From: Bacteroidales bacterium
GTDB lineage: Bacteria > Bacteroidota > Bacteroidia > Bacteroidales > VadinHA17
NCBI GenBank assembly: GCA_029935275.1
Contig: JAOZKQ010000005.1
Span: 1 to 22,795, forward strand
Length of the DNA stretch: 22,795 bases
Direction of reading: 5' to 3'
Below, piece by piece: positions 16,746 to 22,795 of the stretch. Below the pieces are notes generated by a model that was not told where the DNA came from, ran no database searches, and worked only from the letters and a program-made list of their open reading frames with translations. A program made the position numbers and the translations under genes. Each line of letters begins with the position of its first letter. The stretch's first letter is position 1.

Positions 16746-18314
16746 ATGGGAAAAACAAATGTGCAACCGTCGATTTTTTTTATAAGAGTTAATATAAATG
16801 TATTAAAACGCTTACTCTTTTCCGGCTTGTTAATTTTAATGCTGTTTGCACTAACAAATTGTACCCATGAACAAAAGTTAAAGGATGGAGGATTACGTAT
16901 TGGTTGGGCAATGGAAGATATTACTCCGGATGGCCCGGTATCTTTGTATGGTCAATATTACGAAAGAATATCAACATACGTTCAAAGTCCGCTGAAAGTT
17001 ACTGCATTAGCAATTGAATCAAGTGATAAAACCGGTAATAAAGAACAGGCAATAATGGTATCAATGGATGTGGCATTAATTTGGATAGAATTACAGGATT
17101 CATTGAAAAAGATTGTAAAGGATGAAATTCCTGATTTTGATGTCAATAAGTTATTTTTAAATGCAATACATACACATTCTGCTCCAAAACCAGAAGTTTC
17201 AGGAAAATATGGAACCTTATTACTTGAAAAATTGAGCAAAGTAGTTGTTGCTGCCTGGAATAACCGAAAACCAGGAGGAATAAGCCGGGAGTTACAATAT
17301 GTTGTAGTAGGTCATAACAGACGAGTAGAATATGCAGATGGCTCAACAGAAATGTATGGTTCTACTGACCGTGAAGATTTTATGGGATTGGAGGGACCTG
17401 AAGACTCAGGAGTGGAAATGCTTTTTTGTTGGGATCTGAATAAAAAATTAACCGGGATTATTATGAATGTTACCTGTCCTGCACAGGTTACGGAAGCAAA
17501 ATATTACGTGTCATCTGATTATTGGGGGGAAGTAAGGAAACAACTGAAGCAAAGATTTCCCGGAAAAGTTTATGTGCTGCCACAAATTGGTGCTGCCGGA
17601 GATATAGCTCCCAGAGATCTTACCCGAGGATATAAATCAGGCGAACCCAATATGTGGGATGTTCCCGGAATAATTGAAATTGGGAAAAGACTGGGCCACG
17701 CTGTTGAAGATGCTTATCCTGATGCGAAAAATACCATTAAGACAAGTGTTATTTTCAAACATGCTGTAGAAAGCATTGATCTGCCCGCGAGAATATATAG
17801 CGAAAAAGAATATAAAAAAGCATTGGCAATCGTTAAAAAAATCAGATCAAAAGAACCCGGGGATCCTAACTCACCTGAGTCTGCATGGAACAGGTTTCTT
17901 AATGTGATTAAGAATAATGAGGAAATAAAAGAATATGGTCCATGGGATAATAAGGTATCTGATTTTGGTTTTGTAAAAAAACAGGAAGCTTTGGTAGAAA
18001 AGTATTTAACTCAAAAAGACCATCCTTTTTGTAATGTTGAAATTCATGTAATTCGTCTTGGAGATGTGGCATTTGCATCCAATCCATTTGAACTTTTTGT
18101 AGATTATGGTTTTCGCATTAAGGGAAGAAGTAAGGCAAAACAAACTTTTTTGATTGAACTTAGTAGTGGTGACTGGAGGTATCTTCCTACAAAAAGAGCT
18201 GTTGAAGGAAAAGGATATAGAGGATACAGTGCAATGGTTAACAACGTGGGACCTGATGGTGGACAAATATTGGTTAATGAAACAGTTGCACTGATTAATT
18301 CAATGTGGGAATAA
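16746..18314 (+). CDS. Lipoprotein with neutral-ceramidase-like fold, probably not a ceramidase
   Basis: This 522-residue protein has a GGGGAG ribosome-site-like stretch 9 nt before ATG 16746, unusual here. A hydrophobic segment ending FALTNC gives a lipobox with Cys39. The body matches the N-terminal domain of neutral/alkaline non-lysosomal ceramidases: GWAMEDITPDGP, SMDVALI, NAIHTHSAPKPE with zinc-ligand-type His142/His144, and GAAGDIAPRD. Two points speak against true ceramidase activity. The GDxSP motif whose Ser is catalytic in Pseudomonas ceramidase reads GDIAP (Ala288). The second zinc His region reads NVTCPAQV. The C-terminal ceramidase domain also appears absent or short. In this operon it more likely acts as an amidase or esterase on a decorated sugar, or binds one; that is inference. 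It is the last gene of the run. Confidence 0.8.
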   Translation: MGKTNVQPSIFFIRVNINVLKRLLFSGLLILMLFALTNCTHEQKLKDGGLRIGWAMEDITPDGPVSLYGQYYERISTYVQSPLKVTALAIESSDKTGNKEQAIMVSMDVALIWIELQDSLKKIVKDEIPDFDVNKLFLNAIHTHSAPKPEVSGKYGTLLLEKLSKVVVAAWNNRKPGGISRELQYVVVGHNRRVEYADGSTEMYGSTDREDFMGLEGPEDSGVEMLFCWDLNKKLTGIIMNVTCPAQVTEAKYYVSSDYWGEVRKQLKQRFPGKVYVLPQIGAAGDIAPRDLTRGYKSGEPNMWDVPGIIEIGKRLGHAVEDAYPDAKNTIKTSVIFKHAVESIDLPARIYSEKEYKKALAIVKKIRSKEPGDPNSPESAWNRFLNVIKNNEEIKEYGPWDNKVSDFGFVKKQEALVEKYLTQKDHPFCNVEIHVIRLGDVAFASNPFELFVDYGFRIKGRSKAKQTFLIELSSGDWRYLPTKRAVEGKGYRGYSAMVNNVGPDGGQILVNETVALINSMWE

Positions 18315-18483
18315 CATAATTGTTATTATCAATCCCATTTAACCTATCATATAACTAACTTCTCAACATTAAGATAATCAAATGGTTAGCTTTTTGTCAT
18401 TTCTTTTATCTTTTCAAGTTTTGGAATCATGCCTGTTTAGTAATATCAATAATTTTCTGAAAAGCAAACAAAATAAGTATACT

Positions 18484-19569
18484 ATGAAAATACATGATTT
18501 TAGGCACTTTAAATTTGGCATTTTAATAGCTTTAGCCTTTATTTTAATATCATCATCATACGGTTGTGACAAAACAGAAGATACTGAGAATAAAGCACCA
18601 ACCTGTTCAATTACCAGTCCGGACAATGGAGAAAAAATACAACAAGGCATCACCGTGACTATATCTGTTGACGCAGACGATACCGATGGAAATGTTATCG
18701 AAATATTTTTTTATGTTGATGGTTCCGACATAGGATCATCAAGGAGTTTCCCATATAATTACGATTGGTCTACTTCTGGCGAAACTACAGGCAGCCATAC
18801 ATTAAAAGCTATAGCCAAAGACAACTCAGGTGAATCAACATCTGATGAGATAGCCGTATTTTTAACTGAAGGATACAGCAGTGGTGAAACCGGAACAGTA
18901 AGCGATTACAATGGTAATACTTACAATACCATAAAAATAGGCAACCAATGGTGGATGACAGAGAACCTGAAAGCCACTCACTATGCTAATGGAACAATAA
19001 TCCAGTTAGTAGAAAATACAAATGATTGGGATAATTTGGGTAACAATAACAAAGCCATGTGTTATTATGATAATTCTTCAACTAATGCTAATGATTATGG
19101 AGCATTATACACATGGGCTGCAGCAATGAATGGAGCAAATAGCAGTTCTTCAACCCCAAGTAATGTACAGGGAGTTTGCCCGAGTGGATGGCATTTGCCA
19201 AGTGATGAAGAATGGAAGCAACTTGAAATGTATCTTGGAATGTCTCAGACTGATGCTGATGATACAGAATACAGAGGAACAAATGAAGGAAGCAAAATTG
19301 CCGGAAATTCCGGACTTTGGACTGATGGAAATTTAGAAAATGATGCAGCTTTTGGTACATCTGGTTTTACAGCTCTTCCGGGAGGTAACCGGGGCGGCTG
19401 TGGCAAGTTCCGCCACTTGGGCGAGAATGCCGATTTCTGGAGCGCTACGGAGAACGATGCTGGTGCTTCATTCGCGTGGGGCCGCGACTTGGGTTACGAT
19501 ATCTCCAAAGTGGCCCGGAATTACGTCTACAAGCCGGGTGGTCTTTCTGTTCGATGTATTAAGGACTAG
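18484..19569 (+). CDS. FISUMP (C-type-lectin-like) lipoprotein, candidate DGR target
   Basis: I choose ATG 18484, because it opens straight into a lipoprotein signal (GILIALAFILISSSYGC, Cys28); the open frame back to 18382 adds an unlikely leader. The 361-residue product has a bacterial Ig-like domain at about 36-125 (PTCSITSPDNGEKI, VDADDTDGNVIEIFFYVDG), then a Fibrobacter-succinogenes major paralogous (FISUMP) domain from about 135 to the end, with KIGNQWWMTENLKATHYANG, CPSGWHLPSDEEWKQLE, FTALPGG, FWSATE and final SVRCIKD. This domain is a C-type-lectin fold often used as the variable binding face of DGR systems. From residue about 296 on, composition changes sharply. Anchored on the surface, it probably binds a variable ligand. 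It follows the ceramidase-like gene by 169 nt and may be independently expressed. Confidence 0.9.
   Translation: MKIHDFRHFKFGILIALAFILISSSYGCDKTEDTENKAPTCSITSPDNGEKIQQGITVTISVDADDTDGNVIEIFFYVDGSDIGSSRSFPYNYDWSTSGETTGSHTLKAIAKDNSGESTSDEIAVFLTEGYSSGETGTVSDYNGNTYNTIKIGNQWWMTENLKATHYANGTIIQLVENTNDWDNLGNNNKAMCYYDNSSTNANDYGALYTWAAAMNGANSSSSTPSNVQGVCPSGWHLPSDEEWKQLEMYLGMSQTDADDTEYRGTNEGSKIAGNSGLWTDGNLENDAAFGTSGFTALPGGNRGGCGKFRHLGENADFWSATENDAGASFAWGRDLGYDISKVARNYVYKPGGLSVRCIKD
19370..19566 (+). other. Candidate DGR variable region (VR)
   Basis: By hand count 19381-19560 is about 57% G+C and 18% A, while stretches just upstream in the same gene are 35-38% G+C. Codons at the exposed positions of the lectin fold are mostly NNC or NNT: GGC GGC TGT GGC after the first CGG, then CGC CAC, GCC GAT, GGC CGC GAC, ATC TCC, and TAC GTC TAC. 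Framework codons (TTC TGG AGC GCT ACG GAG, GCG TGG, and the SVRC end) stay constant. This is the pattern expected when AAC/AAT codons of a template repeat are copied with adenine-specific mutagenesis. No template repeat is present in the window, so the call rests on composition, position and protein family. Confidence 0.6.
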
Positions 19570-19575
19570 AAAATC

Positions 19576-19608
19576 AAAGCCTTATTCCTATAGGAATCGA
19601 GGCTTTTT
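19576..19608 (+). terminator. Hairpin just after the variable region; terminator and/or DGR cruciform
   Basis: Seven nt after the stop codon, AAAGCCT (19576-19582) pairs with AGGCTTT (19600-19606). Inside lies the perfect 14-bp palindrome ATTCCTATAGGAAT (19584-19597), and a five-T run (19604-19608) ends it. It would serve as an intrinsic terminator. In the Bordetella phage DGR a hairpin/cruciform just downstream of the VR is needed for efficient mutagenic homing, and this one sits in that place. Confidence 0.7.
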
Positions 19609-19643
19609 AAAAATTGGATTTTTAACAATTATCATTATTTCAG

Positions 19644-19763
19644 GATACAAAAAAAGGCATTCCCATAATTGACCTATTCAAAGCCTATTATGAGGCTCGT
19701 AAAAACAAACGAAACACGATAAATGCAGGAACAATATGTTCCGAAGCGATAATGTGGGGTTAG
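19644..19763 (+). pseudogene. Remnant of a DGR-type reverse transcriptase N-terminus
   Basis: In the frame starting at GAT 19644 the translation reads DTKKGIPIIDLFKAYYEARK followed by NKRNTINA, ending at 19727; unrelated residues then lead to a TAG at 19761-19763. The LFxAYYxARKNKRNTxNA block matches, from memory, the conserved N-terminus of a reverse transcriptase family found beside FISUMP, DUF1566 and SUMF1 variable proteins in Bacteroidota, where it would continue with L-x-F-E. Here homology stops at that point and the catalytic domain (YxDD) is missing, with no start codon in frame. It is therefore a deletion scar. The match is short and unsearched, hence moderate confidence. Confidence 0.5.
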
Positions 19764-19870
19764 GGATTAGAGATGTTACTTTAAAGGGGGCAAATAATCC
19801 GAGATCAACGGGAGGGGGGGGTAGGACACTAATTTTAAACCCCAATGATGAAAAAGGAAATGAAAACTGA
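19736..19870 (+). other. Short open frame of unknown origin with a G8 tract
   Basis: ATG 19736 opens a 44-codon frame reading MFRSDNVGLGIRDVTLKGAN through a Gly-rich turn to LILNPNDEKGNEN and stop at 19868-19870. Codon third positions and residue mix look protein-like, possibly the tail of a gene joined here by the same deletion that cut the reverse transcriptase. An uninterrupted G8 run (19814-19821) lies inside it and could slip. I cannot assign a family, and it may not be expressed. Confidence 0.25.
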
Positions 19871-19929
19871 ATCCGTTGAAATTATTCGATTCAGATAAAT
19901 ATACATTTAAAAACAATGACAAATTTACT

Positions 19930-21318
19930 ATGAACAATTCGTACGTAACACAAAAAAATTGGTGGAAAGAAAGTGCAGCAGGAATTCCAATGTTGATTAC
20001 CGAAACTCCTGGGCCTAAATCAAAAGTAATGCATGCAAATACCACTAAGTATATGAAAGGATTGAGTGGACAGGTAAAACTATTCCCGGTATGTTTTAAA
20101 GAAGGGGCAGGAATAACCATGACAGATGTTGACGGCAACAAATATCTTGATTTTTCATCAGGCATTTATGTTACTTCATTGGGGCATTGCCATCCTAAAA
20201 TATCAGAAGCTGTATCTTTTTGGGCAAAAAAACTAATGAATGCTCATGATTTTACCACACCTGTAAAAGAAAAACTTATGGAAAAAATGGCTTCTATTTT
20301 ACCGGGTAATTTAAATGCGATTCAGTTATATTCCGATGGAACAACCGCTGTAGAAGCATCCATCAGAGCAGCACGTGCCATTTCAGGTAAACATGAATTT
20401 ATTTCCGCGTATCGTGACTTTCATGGTAAAACATTAGGTTCAGTAAGCTGTGCACAAATGTATCGTGGAGAAGTTCATAGCTACGGGCCAACACGCGCTG
20501 CAGGTTTTTATATGGTTCCCCGCCCCGATCCTTATCGACCTCTATGGTCCAAAACCGATGGTACAATTGATACTAATGCATATATTCGATTTTACGAAAA
20601 TTTCCTTATTGAAGGAACTGTTGGCAATGTTGCTGCTTTTATTCTTGAGCCAGTTCAGGGATGGGGTGGAAGTATTTTCCCGCCTGATGATTTCTTTCCA
20701 AAATTGAAAAAACTTTGTGACAAATATGGAATATTGCTAATTGATGATGAAGTACTTGCAGGAATGGGACGAACGGGAGATTGGCTTACCTTGAACCACT
20801 GGGGCGTTATTCCTGATATTGTAACATTTGGTAAATCCTTTGGTAACGGATTCCCCGTTACAGCAATGGTTGTAAGTGAGGAAAACGGTGATGCACTTGA
20901 AAAAATATCTGCGTCTTCCAGTTATGGAGGGAATCCTATGGCATGTGCCGCTTCATTGGCATCGATAGAAGTTATTGAAGATGAAGATATCTTACAAAAT
21001 GTAAATACAGTAGGTGAATATTTTATGAAGCGCATGCTAAAAATGAAAGAACAGCACCCTATTATTGGAGATGTAAAAGGGAAAGGTTTTTTATTGGGAA
21101 TTGAGCTTGTAAAAGATAAAAAAACGAAAGAACCTTTTATAGAAGCAGGTACTCTTGTTTACCAAAAAGCATTCAAAAGAGGCTTGGCATGGATTCCGGC
21201 AGGTCATATTCTTCGTATGTCACCACCACTTATTATGAGTGAGAAATACGCCGCAATGGGAATGGATATTATTGAGGATACAATAACTGAAGTTGAAAAA
21301 GAATTTGGATACAATTAA
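19930..21318 (+). CDS. Class III PLP-dependent aminotransferase
   Basis: This 462-residue cytoplasmic enzyme starts at ATG 19930; a TTG 18 codons upstream is the only alternative and has no support. Fold-type I class III features are in order: DVDGNKYLDFSSGIYVTSLG, HCHPKI, YSDGTTAVEASIRAARA (phosphate-binding region), FHGKTLG, AFILEPVQGWGG (Glu240), LLIDDEVLAGMGRTG with the PLP-ring Asp273, and DIVTFGKSFGNGFP with Schiff-base Lys302. The end GHILRMSPPLIMSE is also typical. The length matches the family. Such enzymes act on omega-amino acids, GABA, ornithine or amino sugars; the substrate is open. It overlaps nothing but lies only 4 nt before the broken Gfo/Idh gene, so the two were probably an operon of a catabolic pathway. 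Confidence 0.93.
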   Translation: MNNSYVTQKNWWKESAAGIPMLITETPGPKSKVMHANTTKYMKGLSGQVKLFPVCFKEGAGITMTDVDGNKYLDFSSGIYVTSLGHCHPKISEAVSFWAKKLMNAHDFTTPVKEKLMEKMASILPGNLNAIQLYSDGTTAVEASIRAARAISGKHEFISAYRDFHGKTLGSVSCAQMYRGEVHSYGPTRAAGFYMVPRPDPYRPLWSKTDGTIDTNAYIRFYENFLIEGTVGNVAAFILEPVQGWGGSIFPPDDFFPKLKKLCDKYGILLIDDEVLAGMGRTGDWLTLNHWGVIPDIVTFGKSFGNGFPVTAMVVSEENGDALEKISASSSYGGNPMACAASLASIEVIEDEDILQNVNTVGEYFMKRMLKMKEQHPIIGDVKGKGFLLGIELVKDKKTKEPFIEAGTLVYQKAFKRGLAWIPAGHILRMSPPLIMSEKYAAMGMDIIEDTITEVEKEFGYN

Positions 21319-21322
21319 AGAA

Positions 21323-21637
21323 ATGAAACGAAAGGAAATACATATAGAAATAGTTGGATTGGGTCTGATGGGTCAAGAGATTGGTAGCTCTATTGCCCGT
21401 TGGTGCAATCTGCTTAATGATGGTCCTGTTCCTGTAATAAAAGGAATTTGTAACAGGAATCCAGATAGTCGCAAATGGTATATCGATAATTTTCCCGAAA
21501 TCGAAGTTGTTACAAATGATTATAAGGTGCTCTTAGAATCTGATAAAATTGATGCAATTTATTGCGCAGTCCCGCATAATATGCACGAACAATTCTATAT
21601 TGATATTATAAATGCAAAGAAGCATTTGTTAGCCTAG
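21323..21637 (+). pseudogene. Truncated Gfo/Idh/MocA-family oxidoreductase
   Basis: ATG 21323 starts a clear NAD(P)-binding Rossmann half: EIVGLGLMGQEIGSSIARW, GICNRNPDSRKWYID, and DAIYCAVPHNMHEQFYIDII. After 104 residues it stops at HLLA-TAG. The next codons read Lys-Pro, so the stop lies exactly where the family's conserved Glu of the EKP motif is expected; one base change from GAG gives TAG. The C-terminal substrate domain, about 220-250 residues, is missing, because other sequence follows within a few codons. The protein cannot be active. Four nt separate it from the aminotransferase. Confidence 0.85.
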
Positions 21638-21774
21638 AAACCATATGTAGCCATGAGCTTTTTACTACCGCATTGGAATCTCATAAATCGGGGAAAAGAA
21701 TATTATTAGGTATTAGTGGCATTATTTTGATATCTTTTTTATTATACTTAAAAAAACAATTTGGATATTTTTAA
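21604..21774 (+). pseudogene. Orphan C-terminal tail of an unknown membrane protein
   Basis: In a frame different from the Gfo/Idh fragment, an open stretch runs to TAA at 21772-21774 and reads SLETICSHELFTTALESHKS, then basic KR, then one hydrophobic helix (ILLGISGIILISFLLYL) and a KKQFGYF end. It has no start codon of its own and looks like the last transmembrane helix of a transporter or similar protein, fused by deletion to the oxidoreductase fragment. The family is not recognised, and the left boundary of the foreign part, probably near 21640, is uncertain. Confidence 0.4.
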
Positions 21775-21786
21775 AGATTTGAAATT

Positions 21787-22795
21787 ATGGAAGAAAAAAC
21801 AAAAAAGGTTATAGGCATTGTATTGTTTCTTTTTATTTATCATGTTGCTTTTGCTCAAGAGAAAGCAACATGGAGTTGGGATGTTAAGGGCAATGACCCG
21901 TTTTATGATATTCCTTGTCCTGCTGGTGGGGGATTTGTTGAAATGCCTGGAACGGGCAAAATTGGAGGCAAACTTGAAATAAAACTGCCAGATGGCACTT
22001 CTTTTAAAAAGAATCTGTTGCGGGGTATCACATTTAATAATTTACCGGTAGGCTTGACTGGGGATATCTTGAAAATAAGTCCTTCAAAGTTGCAGTTTAC
22101 CTTGTCCGGGAAGGTGCCGGCACTTTCGGCTACCCATCAGATTGGCATTGAAATTTCCCATAAGGCTGTAAATGGGAAAATTGAAACGAATTCTTTAAAA
22201 CTTTTGGACATACCCATACAAACCCATGACATACCGGGTAACTTCACTTCCCCGGTCACGGGAAGAAAATATTTCCTGGTCTTCAATGACGAGTTCAATG
22301 GGAAAGCAATCAATAAAGACCGTTGGATGTTCCGCAGGGAAAGAGGTACTACCTGTACCAGAACTTTGGAATACCAAGGACAAACCTGCCTGGTATTGGT
22401 AGAAGATGAAGCCTCTATCCTCAATGGGGATGAACTGCGACTGGGGGTCTATCAAAAAATAAAGGGGAGCAGGGAAGCTTTTACCGGTGGGATAGGGACT
22501 GCGGAAAGTTTTTTGCCCCGCTACGGGTATTTCGAAACATCCGTCTCAATGAGGGACTGTTCAGGAGAAGGCTATTTCCCGGCATTCTGGGTGCAATATC
22601 AAAGAAAGAACAAATACAATACAGGCACCGAGATTGACATTATGGAGTACAATTCAAAACATAAAAAAATATACCAGACCGTGCACTATTTCAACGATAC
22701 ATTGAATCCATTGAAACATTATTCCTCCTCTGAAAATTTTGTATTGGAAGACCGGGACAAAAACCATGTCTATGGCCTGGAATGGACCCCGGTAG
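21787..22795 (+). CDS. GH16-family glycoside hydrolase, 3' end outside window
   Basis: The frame from ATG 21787 is open to the window end (336 codons). A signal peptide (IGIVLFLFIYHVAFAQ) leads into about 125 residues of an unassigned beta-rich N-terminal domain (ATWSWDVKGNDPFYDIPCPA; proline/glycine-rich, about 24-150). A GH16 domain follows from about 160: LVFNDEFNGKAINKDRW opening, a sugar-binding RYGYFETSVSMRD strand, EGYFPAFWVQY, and the catalytic TEIDIMEYN with nucleophile Glu282, Asp284 and acid/base Glu287 in the beta-bulge pattern ExDxxE. GH16 endo-enzymes cut beta-linked galactans and glucans, including carrageenan, agar, porphyran and laminarin. The subfamily is not decidable from the visible part, but an endo-galactanase would suit the sulfatases upstream. 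The gene lies 12 nt after the orphan tail's stop. Confidence 0.9.
   Translation, partial: MEEKTKKVIGIVLFLFIYHVAFAQEKATWSWDVKGNDPFYDIPCPAGGGFVEMPGTGKIGGKLEIKLPDGTSFKKNLLRGITFNNLPVGLTGDILKISPSKLQFTLSGKVPALSATHQIGIEISHKAVNGKIETNSLKLLDIPIQTHDIPGNFTSPVTGRKYFLVFNDEFNGKAINKDRWMFRRERGTTCTRTLEYQGQTCLVLVEDEASILNGDELRLGVYQKIKGSREAFTGGIGTAESFLPRYGYFETSVSMRDCSGEGYFPAFWVQYQRKNKYNTGTEIDIMEYNSKHKKIYQTVHYFNDTLNPLKHYSSSENFVLEDRDKNHVYGLEWTPV

Noticed and set aside
18382..18483. Upstream start of the FISUMP lipoprotein
   Set aside because: The lipoprotein signal begins at ATG 18484; the extra leader contains no expected feature.
18315..18483. Bacteroidota TTTG/TAnnTTTG promoter before the FISUMP gene
   Set aside because: Partial matches exist, such as TTTG 18420-18423 and TAATTTTC 18450-18457, but the spacings do not fit the 19-21 nt consensus.
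19370..19569. GC-rich gene end as a horizontally acquired patch
   Set aside because: The shift respects codon positions and lectin framework residues within one domain, which foreign DNA would not do; templated mutagenesis fits better.
19340..19672. A 110-codon open frame overlapping the variable region in another frame
   Set aside because: It is open only because the segment is GC-rich and A-poor; the FISUMP frame is continuous, ends in the family's SVRCIKD and explains the codons better.
19876..19929. TTG start 18 codons upstream of the aminotransferase
   Set aside because: The added residues are low-complexity and have no family match; ATG 19930 gives a normal length.
1..22795. CRISPR arrays, tRNA or rRNA genes, complete insertion sequences, phage genes
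   Set aside because: I saw no spaced direct repeats, no tRNA-like cloverleaf, and no transposase or integrase in either strand.

Overview
The window looks like a piece of a Bacteroidota chromosome, AT-rich and probably from a marine or sediment polysaccharide degrader. The evidence is a SusC/SusD pair, a FecI-like sigma factor with a FecR-like anti-sigma factor carrying a DUF4974-type end, several lipoprotein signal peptides, and start codons mostly without Shine-Dalgarno sequences. Every convincing gene lies on the + strand.

Layout. (a) 1-1322 is the 3' part of a glycoside-hydrolase-like gene, closed by a terminator. (b) 1603-8817 is a regulated uptake module: ECF sigma factor, FecR-type anti-sigma factor, a SusC receptor with an N-terminal STN signalling domain, and a SusD lipoprotein. 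The sigma, anti-sigma and susC genes have structured or repetitive leaders. (c) 8818-9235 has no gene and holds a GC-rich REP-like hairpin element. (d) 9236-18314 is a tight run of six genes for exported enzymes: a TIM-barrel/DUF4832-like protein, two S1 sulfatases, a GH39-like hydrolase, an iduronate-sulfatase-like S1 sulfatase, and a lipoprotein with a neutral-ceramidase fold. (e) 18484-19929 is an accessory patch. A FISUMP (C-type-lectin-like) lipoprotein ends in a GC-rich, A-poor segment with the look of a diversity-generating retroelement (DGR) variable region. A hairpin follows, and then what I read as the beheaded N-terminus of a reverse transcriptase. (f) 19930-21774 holds a class III aminotransferase, a Gfo/Idh/MocA gene cut off at its EKP motif, and the orphan tail of a membrane protein. 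(g) 21787-22795 is the 5' part of a GH16 enzyme that runs off the window.

How it works together (inference). Three sulfatases, GH39, GH16 and two unclassified hydrolase-like proteins beside SusC/SusD point to a polysaccharide utilization locus for a sulfated, probably marine, glycan. I cannot name the glycan. A ligand bound by SusC would signal through the STN domain to the anti-sigma factor, releasing the sigma factor to induce the locus.

Most interesting. The FISUMP gene and the RT fragment beside it look like a decayed DGR, or a DGR target now served from elsewhere, embedded next to a sulfated-glycan locus. Second are the changed active-site positions in the ceramidase-fold protein and in the iduronate-sulfatase-like protein. 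Third are the two gene-fusion scars around 19727 and 21635. All family assignments come from reading motifs by eye; no database search was run.
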